Shown: positions 7,589 through 14,188 of the stretch, piece by piece
Numbering within the stretch: the first letter of the stretch is position 1
Layout of the letters: each line of letters begins with the position of its first letter
Virus record (IMG/VR): IMGVR_UViG_3300011115_000657
Coordinates: 1-32,662 of that record
Direction: 5' to 3' (one strand)
Source: a virus
Length of the DNA: 32,662 nt
Translations under genes and position numbers: made by a program
The notes under the pieces: generated by a model
Database searches by the model: none
The model's input: the letters and a program-made list of their open reading frames with translations, nothing else
Told to the model about the DNA's origin: nothing

Positions 7589-7840
7589 TTACATTTCTTG
7601 ATTAAATTCTCGTCTTAAAATCGTATCAATTTTATTAGTTATATCTTGAAAATAAGTGCTTCTTTGAATTGGCGCAGTATCTGCTAACACATTATTTAAC
7701 TCCTCACAAAATCCAATCAAATCAGATTGATATTTGATCATCCTTTCAGTAGTAGGTTTTAATCTATCTAAACTTTCTAACAATAAATTACATAAGCAAT
7801 ATAGCTTGTGCATCTCTTGGTTCTTACTCTTTGGGTTCAT
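7589..7840 (-). CDS. Hypothetical helical protein, 83 aa
   Basis: Almost entirely predicted alpha-helix, with leucine-rich heptad-like spacing around residues 10-30 (LYCLCNLLLESLDRLK) and again in the middle. No known motif. It overlaps the end of the HTH gene upstream by 17 nt and is 2 nt from the next gene, so expression is presumably coupled. Confidence 0.7.
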   Translation of the reverse strand: MNPKSKNQEMHKLYCLCNLLLESLDRLKPTTERMIKYQSDLIGFCEELNNVLADTAPIQRSTYFQDITNKIDTILRREFNQEM

Positions 7841-8036
7841 AAGTCTTTAATATTTTTATTTTATCAAATTTATCTTTTATCACTATATATCCAAGTGCTT
7901 CATAAAGTTTTATATATCTGTAAACTGTTCTTATATTTACATCTAAATATCTTGCCATTGTATGCATATTTCGTGGCTTATCTTGTAGAAATTCCATTAG
8001 TCTAATGCATCTATACATTTTGTGTTGATTCATCAT
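7824..8036 (-). CDS. Winged helix-turn-helix regulator, 70 aa
   Basis: The body matches an HTH_11/DeoR-type winged helix: RCIRLMEFLQDKPRNMHTMA (helix 1 and turn), YLDVNIRTVYRYIKLYEALGY (recognition helix with TVYRYI), then IVIKDKFDKIKIL as the wing. It is just the DNA-binding domain with no sensor domain, so it probably acts as a small phage repressor or activator, possibly at one of the palindromes noted elsewhere. Two ATGs lie in tandem (8036 and 8033); the first overlaps the upstream TGA as ATGATG. Confidence 0.8.
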   Translation of the reverse strand: MMNQHKMYRCIRLMEFLQDKPRNMHTMARYLDVNIRTVYRYIKLYEALGYIVIKDKFDKIKILKTYEPKE

Positions 8037-8251
8037 AACTTTTCTATTTCTTTTTTAATATTTTCCCAATATTGATCATTTAAAACATCTTCAAATAAAA
8101 TTTTATTATTTTTTAATATCTCATCAACTGCTATTAATGCACATTTTTTAGCGTGAATAATATTTGTAAAATACCCATCGTTAGTTTTTTCAGTAGCCAT
8201 TGCTAAACACATTTTATCAAATAATTCTTTTGCCTTATCTTCTGGGTTCAT
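8033..8251 (-). CDS. Small conserved-type phage protein, 72 aa (paralogue of 9640-9834)
   Basis: It starts MNPEDKAKELFDKM and contains AKKCALIAVDEIL, then ends YWENIKKEIEKL. Proteins with this MxPxxKAKEL ... ALIAVDEIL ... EIEKL pattern are very common in phages and prophages of Bacteroidota; the role is unknown. A second, diverged copy with the same plan lies at 9640-9834. It overlaps the YqaJ stop as ATGA and overlaps the HTH gene downstream likewise. Confidence 0.75.
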   Translation of the reverse strand: MNPEDKAKELFDKMCLAMATEKTNDGYFTNIIHAKKCALIAVDEILKNNKILFEDVLNDQYWENIKKEIEKL

Positions 8252-8925
8252 CGCTGCAAGTTATTAGTTATTTTCTCAATATATGCTTCTTTAATAGCAA
8301 TGGCTTCTTCCAATCTCTCTTTAATAAGAGCAATCATTTCCTCATCTCTTTTTACTTCGATTGTGTGGTGAAATTCCTTTCCATCAATGATGCAATAGTT
8401 AAAGAAATATGCTTTATCAGAATTGCTACACAACATTTGCATCTGCATTTGAGCATAATATTCCTTATCGATATTCTCATCGGCTACAATCTTAAAGAAC
8501 TTTGTTGCTCTTGGACACTTGATTTCAAGTATCGCATCATAACCTACAACTCCATCAGGAGATGCCCCAGCGTGTTTTCCATAAGGAAACATAAACGATT
8601 CAGTTGCTTCAGGATGCATCTCTTGGAATTTGGCAAATGCTAATGGTTCTAACTCAACTCCACGTTGCATATCTGCACCACGATAAGAATCTTCGACTTG
8701 TCCATATAATTGCTCTATTGCCTTTTCGATAGCGTAAGTCTTTCCAGTTTCTCCTAAACCTTTGATACCTAACAACTTGTGTATCTCTGAGGCTGTGAAT
8801 TTTCCATATCTTTCCTTGAACCAGCCCAAACTTCTCTGCGAGTTTTGATTGCCTTGATAGGTTGTTTCGTAGGGTAAATTGTTAATTGTTTCTAATTGTT
8901 CGATTGCTTGATGTCTATTGCTCAT
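8248..8925 (-). CDS. YqaJ-family viral recombination exonuclease
   Basis: 225 aa, the usual length for phage YqaJ/lambda-Exo-like alkaline exonucleases. Seen in order: an N-terminal W-x-x-x-RYGKFTASE segment (35-47), RGVELEP (88-94), the catalytic GASPDGVV (120-127, D124) and ILEIKCP (132-138, E134 and K136), and the family's QMQMQML helix (about 158-164). It digests one strand of linear double-stranded DNA and would feed single-strand annealing during replication and recombination. No separate annealing protein was recognised, so the SSB-like protein or a small neighbour may fill that role. Confidence 0.92.
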   Translation of the reverse strand: MSNRHQAIEQLETINNLPYETTYQGNQNSQRSLGWFKERYGKFTASEIHKLLGIKGLGETGKTYAIEKAIEQLYGQVEDSYRGADMQRGVELEPLAFAKFQEMHPEATESFMFPYGKHAGASPDGVVGYDAILEIKCPRATKFFKIVADENIDKEYYAQMQMQMLCSNSDKAYFFNYCIIDGKEFHHTIEVKRDEEMIALIKERLEEAIAIKEAYIEKITNNLQR

Positions 8926-9106
8926 TTTTTTTTGTTTTAATTATCCATTTACCTATTGAATATTCTCCTAATGTTGCTTTTGTAGATTTTCCAAACCAGC
9001 AAAACTCTATAACTCTATTTGTAGCAAAATAATTATTTACTATTATTTCATCAGGAATACCCATTCTAGATAAAGTACCTTCTGCTACTGTCCAATTTTC
9101 TTTCAT
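8915..9106 (-). CDS. Hypothetical protein, 63 aa
   Basis: Small, mixed-charge, beta-leaning protein starting MKENWTVAEGTLSRMGIPDE; no motif recognised. It overlaps the start of the exonuclease gene by 11 nt, and its own ATG overlaps the TGA of the 35-aa gene upstream (ATGA). Confidence 0.6.
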   Translation of the reverse strand: MKENWTVAEGTLSRMGIPDEIIVNNYFATNRVIEFCWFGKSTKATLGEYSIGKWIIKTKKNEQ

Positions 9107-9210
9107 TTCTTAATTCTTTCGTAAGCGTTACACATTCTTTCGTTGTCGTGGTAGTGAATGGATTGTACTGTTTTTCTCATCCATTTGTCAAATCTTTTTA
9201 TCTCTTTCAT
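9103..9210 (-). CDS. Tiny protein, 35 aa
   Basis: It reads MKEIKRFDKWMRKTVQSIHY and ends AYERIKK, probably a single basic helix. It fills the gap between two genes exactly: its ATG shares a base with the upstream TAA (TAATG at 9210) and its TGA overlaps the downstream ATG (ATGA at 9106-9103). This double coupling makes it believable despite the size. Function unknown. Confidence 0.6.
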   Translation of the reverse strand: MKEIKRFDKWMRKTVQSIHYHDNERMCNAYERIKK

Positions 9211-9398
9211 TATAAGTATTGTGATAGGATTAATTGTTTATCTAATTGTTCTTCTGATGATAACGAACCAAAGGTAATAAAATTTGATTCAATTCTAGCT
9301 AATTCTTTTAAATGATTTATAGCTATGTCTAATCTTCTTTGTTGACTATTTAATATAAGCTCTAAAGACTCTAACTGTTGTAGGGTTATTTCGTCCAT
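9210..9398 (-). CDS. Hypothetical helical protein, 62 aa
   Basis: Strongly helical with a leucine/isoleucine heptad-like pattern (ITLQQLESLELILNSQQRR, then INHLKELARI), so a short coiled coil is likely. It overlaps the gene upstream by 13 nt and the gene downstream by one base. No function can be assigned. Confidence 0.65.
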   Translation of the reverse strand: MDEITLQQLESLELILNSQQRRLDIAINHLKELARIESNFITFGSLSSEEQLDKQLILSQYL

Positions 9399-9601
9399 AT
9401 AGATATATTATTAAGATTAGACATAGTTTCATCATAATTCAATACTTCTCTAATTTCTTGAGCATAAGCATCAGACTCATTCCAATCCTTTACTAATGCT
9501 TCAGCAATATACTCTAATTGTTTACGCACATAAAGATTGTCCGTTGTTTCTAAAATAGAAATGCAAATTTCTAATTTTGCTAAAATTTCTTGTTTGTCCA
9601 T
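9386..9601 (-). CDS. Hypothetical helical protein, 71 aa
   Basis: Acidic, helical protein beginning MDKQEILAKLEICISILETT and holding VRKQLEYIAEALVKDWNE. No motif known. Its end overlaps the following gene's start. The gap upstream (about 38 nt to 9640) is AT-rich without a clear signal. Confidence 0.65.
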   Translation of the reverse strand: MDKQEILAKLEICISILETTDNLYVRKQLEYIAEALVKDWNESDAYAQEIREVLNYDETMSNLNNISIWTK

Positions 9602-9639
9602 TTTGTTTATTTTTTAAATTGTTTTTATTTCTTTTGGTA

Positions 9640-9834
9640 TCATAATAAATTTATTTCTTGTTTTACTTTAATATAATATTTAATTTTTTCTTTGTGTAAA
9701 GTAAATGGTTTTACATTACATATATATAATATTTCATAAACTATTTTATTTGCAAATAATTTAGCAACTTCTTTAGAAGCTCCATTAGTAATCGCCCAAT
9801 CAATTAAATCTTTTGCTTTGTCTTTTGGTGTCAT
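9640..9834 (-). CDS. Small phage protein, 64 aa, paralogue of 8033-8251
   Basis: MTPKDKAKDLIDWAI... followed by ANKIVYEILY and a C-terminal KVKQEINLL parallels the 72-aa protein at 8033-8251 (MNPEDKAKELFDKM ... ALIAVDEIL ... KKEIEKL). The likeness covers both ends and the middle helix, so the two probably arose by duplication or were recruited from the same phage gene family. Function unknown; cytoplasmic. Confidence 0.7.
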   Translation of the reverse strand: MTPKDKAKDLIDWAITNGASKEVAKLFANKIVYEILYICNVKPFTLHKEKIKYYIKVKQEINLL

Positions 9835-9847
9835 AATTATTAAATTG

Positions 9848-10054
9848 TTATTTGTTATTATTATTTAACCAAGACTTTCCTGATTTTACTGTTCTATATC
9901 TACTAACTACAAAAGAATCTTGTGTACTTTCTATATCAGTATCTTTTATTAATATTCCAAAATCTTGAGTTTCAAAATATTTCATATCATATTTACCTTG
10001 AAATAATAAATTTCCTCTATTTGATCGTGCGAATTTATAAAAATGTGTTCCCAT
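9848..10054 (-). CDS. Hypothetical protein, 68 aa
   Basis: The open frame reaches back to a GTG at 10087, but that would overlap the upstream gene by 29 nt; the ATG at 10054, 4 nt after the upstream stop, is the better start (MGTHFYKFARSNRGNLLFQ). The protein is basic and aromatic with many strand-forming residues and ends in a run of asparagines. No family recognised. Confidence 0.6.
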   Translation of the reverse strand: MGTHFYKFARSNRGNLLFQGKYDMKYFETQDFGILIKDTDIESTQDSFVVSRYRTVKSGKSWLNNNNK

Positions 10055-10058
10055 AATT

Positions 10059-10265
10059 TTAATTATTAAATTCTTCATATCTTTCACTAACTGGATTATT
10101 ATATCTTTCTGTTATTACAGTCCATAAAGCTAATTCTTTACTATCCCCTAATTGTATTAATATATTCAAAGATTTTTCTTCTTTTGTAGAAAATAAATTA
10201 ACTAAATTATTATATTGATTTTCAGTAGTTTCATTTGCTAATTTGTAAATTTCTGTAGTTGTCAT
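10059..10265 (-). CDS. Hypothetical protein, 68 aa
   Basis: I start it at the ATG at 10265 (MTTTEIYKLANETTENQY). An upstream TTG at 10295 falls inside a promoter -7 box (10293-10300), so translation from it is unlikely. The product is helical, polar and asparagine/glutamate-rich, with no recognised motif. It is probably the first gene expressed from the weak promoter just upstream. Confidence 0.6.
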   Translation of the reverse strand: MTTTEIYKLANETTENQYNNLVNLFSTKEEKSLNILIQLGDSKELALWTVITERYNNPVSERYEEFNN

Positions 10266-10292
10266 AATTTCTATTTGTTTGTTTGTTGAGTA

Positions 10293-10300
10293 CAAATCTA
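10293..10300 (-). promoter_or_regulatory. Possible host-type promoter -7 box
   Basis: TAGATTTG on the minus strand fits TAnnTTTG and lies 27 nt before the ATG at 10265, a plausible leader. The -33 region (about 10318-10322) is only T-rich and lacks the final G of TTTG, so strength is doubtful. Confidence 0.4.
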
Positions 10301-10327
10301 AACGTAATAAATGGAATAAAAAAAATA

Positions 10328-10720
10328 TTATGAAAACTTTAACATTTTAGCTTCTGTAATATCTAAATAACAAACCTCTTTTTCAACCCTATCATAGGAT
10401 CCAAAATTAGTAGTAGCAGGATTTTTTGAGTTGATCTCCCAAATAGGATTTATTTTAAGAAGATTAAAAATAAATATTCCTTTAGGAGTTGAATTTATAT
10501 ATAGTGGAATATCATTATGTTTTGAGCATTCCAAAATCATTGCGTTAAATTTCTTCTTTTCAAGTAAAAGAGTTGGATAATGGACCTTTCGACACTTTAA
10601 TTCAATTCTGTACTTTTTAGATGGAGAGTAACAATCCCATCTTGACATTTGATTTTTAGCTTTTAATAAATCAGGGAATAGTTGATTTTTTAATATCTGA
10701 AATAATTGTTCTTCTATCAT
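10328..10720 (-). CDS. Putative PD-(D/E)XK nuclease, first early gene
   Basis: 130 aa. Residues 25-45 hold WDC (D29) followed 11 residues later by IELKCR (E40-x-K42), then an LLEKKKFNA segment. This is the D ... (D/E)-x-K layout of small PD-(D/E)XK endonucleases, with lysines after the active site. The second half is unrecognised. It is the promoter-proximal gene of the early block, with a 5' leader of about 15 nt. A nuclease made first could attack host DNA or help break it down for nucleotides, but recombination use is equally possible. Confidence 0.6.
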   Translation of the reverse strand: MIEEQLFQILKNQLFPDLLKAKNQMSRWDCYSPSKKYRIELKCRKVHYPTLLLEKKKFNAMILECSKHNDIPLYINSTPKGIFIFNLLKINPIWEINSKNPATTNFGSYDRVEKEVCYLDITEAKMLKFS

Positions 10721-10741
10721 AAATCAAATATATAATAAATC

Positions 10742-10771
10742 CAAATATAAAATAACATATTTATTAACAAT
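10742..10771 (-). promoter_or_regulatory. Host-type promoter of the early block (module A)
   Basis: On the minus strand ATTG (10771-10768), 18 nt, TATATTTG (10749-10742). Box spacing and sequence fit the Bacteroidota housekeeping consensus. The same stretch, near-identical over about 40 bp, recurs at 32315-32344 before the sigma-like gene. A second TATATTTG at 10732-10725 has no -33 partner. Confidence 0.85.
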
Positions 10772-10784
10772 AGGATTTTTCCTA
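10771..10784. promoter_or_regulatory. Inverted repeat abutting the -33 box (module A)
   Basis: TAGGA-TTTT-TCCTA is a perfect inverted repeat touching the upstream edge of the -33 element. The matching site in module C is TAAGA-TTTT-TCTTA (32344-32357): both arms changed together, so symmetry is kept. This argues for a dimeric regulator's operator. Confidence 0.55.
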
Positions 10785-10839
10785 CTATTACTATATACTC
10801 TTTTATATATATATTTACTTTTTTTTTAAAAAATTTAGT

Positions 10840-10887
10840 AAAAAGGGGGTACCCCTATTTTTAAAGTATGTTTTTTAGGGGGGGGTA
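10840..10887 (-). terminator. G/C-run hairpin terminator, end of the lysis operon (module A)
   Basis: On the minus strand a C8-TA run pairs with TAGGGG (10857-10852), followed by TACCCCC and a T5 tract (plus-strand A at 10840-10844). The spanin stop codon (10863-10861) lies in the loop. Similar elements occur at 21971-22016 and 32441-32479. Confidence 0.7.
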
Positions 10888-11367
10888 TAGGAAACACAAA
10901 TATTTATAAATTAAATATAATCCAAATGGAATTAATAATAACCAATATGGATATGAAGTTTTCTCTATATCTTTAACTTTTCTATTTTGTGTTACTTTTG
11001 TGTCTTGTACTTTTAACTCGTTTTTAGACACTTTTTTATCTTGGACTTGTATAGTATTATCTTTTGTCTTTTTATAGCTTAAAACAACGTTTTTGTATGT
11101 TATTCCATTTACTACAATATCTTTACAATTATCTAATGGAGTTATAGTAAACTCATCAGTTATAATATTATTTTTAGTTTCTATTTTAATATCTTCTTTT
11201 GTCGCAATTTTAACCGATATTTGCGACAAACTATCTTTCTTAATTTCATCTATTACTACCTTTCTTGTGCTACAAGATGATAACATTGTAATTATAATAG
11301 TGGATAATATAACTGCTAACCAAAAGGATAAAACTCCTTTATTTTGTGAAATAATTGTCTGCTTCAA
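10861..11367 (-). CDS. Probable unimolecular spanin (lipoprotein with C-terminal membrane helix)
   Basis: 168 aa. The N-terminus is a lipoprotein signal: basic start, hydrophobic core (SFWLAVILSTIIITM, 14-28) and lipobox LSSC (C32). The middle is a charged periplasm-type stretch rich in K, D and T. The C-terminus has one membrane helix (about 141-163, YWLLLIPFGLYLIYKYL). An outer-membrane lipid anchor plus an inner-membrane helix in one chain is the layout of u-spanins, which fuse the two membranes at the end of lysis. It follows and overlaps the endolysin gene by 29 nt. The start appears to be TTG (11367), as no ATG precedes the signal core. Its last codons lie inside the terminator hairpin. 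Confidence 0.75.
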   Translation of the reverse strand: MKQTIISQNKGVLSFWLAVILSTIIITMLSSCSTRKVVIDEIKKDSLSQISVKIATKEDIKIETKNNIITDEFTITPLDNCKDIVVNGITYKNVVLSYKKTKDNTIQVQDKKVSKNELKVQDTKVTQNRKVKDIEKTSYPYWLLLIPFGLYLIYKYLCFLYPPLKNIL

Positions 11368-11812
11368 TTTGTCGTCTTTTAGTTAAACCTGCTAATTTTT
11401 TAGTACCTACTTTATCCCATTTCAAAAATTCATCTGCAATTGTATGGTCTAATCTATTATTATTTACTTTCTTTAGTAACGTACTTCTCATAAAATTAGC
11501 AATACCCACATTATAAGCAAAAGATACTAAACTATTATATTGGTTTTGAGTTAATGGTTGAGTAACTACCTTACTTACTTGTTTGGCAAATTTATCAGCA
11601 ATATCTTTAAACATTTCAAATGCTTCAGATTTAGTTATTGGATTATCTACCATAGTGACTTTTTTACCATCTTTATAGAATGTGTTACCATATCCAATGG
11701 TAGCTAATTTAGCTGGACACAAATAAGGTTTAGCACTAAATCCTTCAAATTCTGTAATAAGCATATAGCCTTTATTGTCCAGCTTCATTTTTTGGTTTAT
11801 TAAATGATTCAT
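11339..11812 (-). CDS. Endolysin, GH24 T4-type lysozyme
   Basis: 157 aa, one complete GH24 domain that cleaves the glycan chain of peptidoglycan. The catalytic pattern is E23-x8-C32-x5-T38 within FEGFSAKPYLCPAKLATIGYG, as in phage 21- and P22-type lysozymes with C in place of D; NQYNSLVSFAYNVG is the family's second hallmark. There is no signal or SAR helix, so release through a holin is expected. ATG 11812 is used here; an internal ATG at 11788 (MKLDNKGY) is nearly as good and would shorten the overlap with the gene upstream. Confidence 0.93.
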   Translation of the reverse strand: MNHLINQKMKLDNKGYMLITEFEGFSAKPYLCPAKLATIGYGNTFYKDGKKVTMVDNPITKSEAFEMFKDIADKFAKQVSKVVTQPLTQNQYNSLVSFAYNVGIANFMRSTLLKKVNNNRLDHTIADEFLKWDKVGTKKLAGLTKRRQIEADNYFTK

Positions 11813-11936
11813 AAATTTTTACACAAGTATATAAAATCGATAAAATCAATAGCAATATCTTCAACGTATTTTCAATGTTGGTAAATGTGATAATCATCGT
11901 CAAAGAATTAAGCATATATAACTTCATTGATTCCAT
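11772..11936 (-). CDS. Small membrane protein, holin candidate, 54 aa
   Basis: It begins MESMKLYMLNSLTMII and has a clear membrane helix (about 30-45, LKILLLILSILYTCV) and possibly an earlier weak one, then a polar tail (NKPKNEAGQ). It overlaps the endolysin start by 41 nt (17 nt if the endolysin starts at 11788) and follows another small membrane protein by one base. Position immediately ahead of the endolysin fits a holin or holin partner. Confidence 0.6.
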   Translation of the reverse strand: MESMKLYMLNSLTMIITFTNIENTLKILLLILSILYTCVKIYESFNKPKNEAGQ

Positions 11937-11937
11937 T

Positions 11938-12102
11938 TTAACTTTCCTTATCTATAATTGACCAAATTGAACCTATTGCTGTGGATATTAAACCTGATAA
12001 TGCCATATAGTCAGCATCACTTGTATATCCTTTTAATACTAAAATACCTCCAACGAATGTTAAAACGTGTCTAACAATTCCCATTACTTGTTGCTTGTTC
12101 AT
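11938..12102 (-). CDS. Putative holin of Pam3-gp28-like type, 54 aa
   Basis: It reads MNKQQVMGIVRHVLTFVGG, then ILVLKG, a short polar turn (YTSDAD), a second hydrophobic segment ending GSIWSIIDK. Two short membrane helices, the RHVLT-x-x-GG start and the S-x-x-DK end are features I associate with Pam3-gp28-type holins. It would form inner-membrane holes for the endolysin. Its start lies inside the preceding membrane-protein gene. Confidence 0.65.
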   Translation of the reverse strand: MNKQQVMGIVRHVLTFVGGILVLKGYTSDADYMALSGLISTAIGSIWSIIDKES

Positions 12103-12277
12103 TACTTTTTAATTTAATTATTAAATCTGTTACCCCTTGTACGCTTATATATATTGTTGCAATTACAACCCAATCTGAACTTGTTAATGTTCCTGTAAAT
12201 AAACCACCACAAGCAATTAAAAAGACCATTAACTTGCGTGATATAATTTTATTTAATATCTTATCTAAATTACTCAT
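12071..12277 (-). CDS. Small membrane protein, holin-like, 68 aa
   Basis: A basic N-terminus (MSNLDKILNKIISRK) is followed by two hydrophobic segments (LMVFLIACGGLFTG, 16-29, and WVVIATIYISVQGV, 36-49) and a polar tail. The two-helix plan and the position in the lysis cassette suggest a holin or antiholin. It overlaps its neighbours by 32 nt (downstream) and 8 nt (upstream). Confidence 0.65.
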   Translation of the reverse strand: MSNLDKILNKIISRKLMVFLIACGGLFTGTLTSSDWVVIATIYISVQGVTDLIIKLKSNEQATSNGNC

Positions 12278-12434
12278 AAATTAAATATTGATGTATTTCT
12301 GGAATTTCATCTTCTGAAATCTCAAACAAAGTTGGATTATTAACTATTGATAAATGTTGCTCTAATGGTTCTTTAGCTATAACTACTGTGTAACTATCTG
12401 TTCCTACTGAATTTATTTGTCTTATATGTCTCAT
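12270..12434 (-). CDS. Small acidic protein, 54 aa, after the tail fibre
   Basis: It reads MRHIRQINSVGTDSYTVVIA and ends in an acidic stretch (EISEDEIPEIHQYLIYE). The TAA of the fibre gene shares a base with its ATG (TAATG), and its end overlaps the next gene by 8 nt. It could be a fibre assembly helper or a small virion protein, but nothing in the sequence proves it. Confidence 0.6.
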   Translation of the reverse strand: MRHIRQINSVGTDSYTVVIAKEPLEQHLSIVNNPTLFEISEDEIPEIHQYLIYE

Positions 12435-14188
12435 TATACAAAATATTGAATTACTGAATATCCATATTGAAAGTTACCACTTGCTCTTGCAATTACTATT
12501 TCAAATACATTTGGTGTGCCTAATGTTTTTAATCGTAATGATGTATAAGTAGCTATTGGAGTTCCTAAAGATGCTTTAGTAGTTGATAATGTACCACTAC
12601 CATAATTTAAAGTATCTAAATTTGTTGTAACACTTGAAGGTAAAGCGGGAGTTGGTAAATCACTTGGTAACACACAAGCTACTGAAGTTAATGCAGACCC
12701 AGCTACTGTATAACTTAAATTTATTCTTATAGTTACCATATTTCCAATTTGATTCCAAGTATAGGTATGTGCAGTTGTTCCACTTGGATTAGTTGTTCCT
12801 GTCCAAGTTATATTACCACTTGGAAAAGTTTGTTCTGCTATGCTTTTAAATACTTGTGCAGTTCCATTTGCAGTAGCATTTGTATTATTTGCAATTACAC
12901 TATATGCTGCTAATGATTTATCTTGTTTACCATTAATTTGTGTCTGAATAGAACTTGTAACTCCTTTTACAGTTTGTATTTCTATTAGATTTGGATAAAC
13001 ATAATTGCTACCTATCTCTATTTGTCCTGTTCCATTTTCTATAACTAAAGCTCCTATACCACTATTACCCCCATTTACAGGTATTTTTGGATTTGAACTA
13101 AATGTTTTAACTCCTGCAATTGTTTCTGCACCTGTTAAATGTACCACACTTGCATCATTTGCTTTTAAAACTAAAGCGTCAAAAACTGCATCTTGACTTG
13201 GTGCAGTAGTAGTAACTCCATTTGTTATTGTTTGTACTACCTTTGCATCTGCAATAGTTTGTACTTGACTTTCTGTTTGGTATCCACTTGGATTTGTAGC
13301 ATTATATGGAGTGTAACCTAAAGCCGTTTCAACTGTTTTATTTTCCCAAATACTTGTAGATGAAGTATAAGCTAAAACATTATTATTTGCAACGCCATTT
13401 ATTTTAACATTATGAAGTTCGTTTAATTCATAACCATTATCAACTTTAACAAATATAGTTCCTTGATTTACGTGTGCGTAAATAACATAACCTATAATTA
13501 TTAAATGATTTGGAGCTATTGGTTTTACCTTTGTTAAACTTCCTGCAACCGTTGGACTCAAATAAAGAATATCCCCATCTAACCAAGTTTCACCTTGTAA
13601 ACTTCCCGTTGTATTTATTCCTCTAATTAATCCACTTGTTGTAATAAATCCTTCTTGATTATTAGTAATTGTTTCGGTTACTAATCCAATTGTTTCAGCA
13701 CTTAATACGTCATTTGTCGCTTGTGCAAAATCTACTTTTGGTCTTTGTCCTTGTGCTCCTGTTATTCTTACCGCTTGGTAATTGCTTTGTAATAAACTTA
13801 CATTTGTAGATGTTTTATTTACTACTCTAATTACAGTTTCTTGTCCTACTTGTAAAGTAACATTACCGCCTTTTAATACTAAATCTAAAGTACCATCCGC
13901 ATCATTGTAATACATTGAACCAGCAGCAGTAGGAATATTTGTAGGTGTATTGTCAAACTCTAAATTTCCTAACTGAATACCGAACTCTCCTAAATTAACA
14001 TCGCTTGTAGCTCCTGTATAAGGAACACCACTTCCACCACCACCTGAAACAGTTAAATCGCCACTTCCTAAAATAGAATTGCCATTAATAGATTTAATAT
14101 TTACAGTAGATACTAAAGTATCTTGTTTTGCAATTTCAGTAGCGTCTGAAATATAATCTTCAATCTGATGTTTTTTTATTTTTATCAT
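12434..14188 (-). CDS. Tail fibre / receptor-binding protein
   Basis: 584 aa, low in charge and rich in G, T, N, S and V. A short N-terminal attachment part is followed by a glycine-rich hinge (SGGGGSG, about 50-56) and by fibre-type modules such as PYTGATSDVNLG, MYYNDADGTLDLVLKGG and ETALGYTPYNATNPSGY, the last being the common phage fibre repeat form. The C-terminal part (TYTWNQIGNMVTIRINLSY ... QYGYSVIQYFV) looks like a compact beta domain, probably the receptor-binding tip. It overlaps the SGNH protein gene as ATGA. No chaperone or cleavage domain is seen. Confidence 0.8.
   Translation of the reverse strand: MIKIKKHQIEDYISDATEIAKQDTLVSTVNIKSINGNSILGSGDLTVSGGGGSGVPYTGATSDVNLGEFGIQLGNLEFDNTPTNIPTAAGSMYYNDADGTLDLVLKGGNVTLQVGQETVIRVVNKTSTNVSLLQSNYQAVRITGAQGQRPKVDFAQATNDVLSAETIGLVTETITNNQEGFITTSGLIRGINTTGSLQGETWLDGDILYLSPTVAGSLTKVKPIAPNHLIIIGYVIYAHVNQGTIFVKVDNGYELNELHNVKINGVANNNVLAYTSSTSIWENKTVETALGYTPYNATNPSGYQTESQVQTIADAKVVQTITNGVTTTAPSQDAVFDALVLKANDASVVHLTGAETIAGVKTFSSNPKIPVNGGNSGIGALVIENGTGQIEIGSNYVYPNLIEIQTVKGVTSSIQTQINGKQDKSLAAYSVIANNTNATANGTAQVFKSIAEQTFPSGNITWTGTTNPSGTTAHTYTWNQIGNMVTIRINLSYTVAGSALTSVACVLPSDLPTPALPSSVTTNLDTLNYGSGTLSTTKASLGTPIATYTSLRLKTLGTPNVFEIVIARASGNFQYGYSVIQYFV

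Noticed and set aside
8200-8643. Plus-strand open frame of 147 codons
   Set aside because: Antisense to the YqaJ exonuclease, whose catalytic motifs are intact; typical shadow frame in AT-rich coding DNA.
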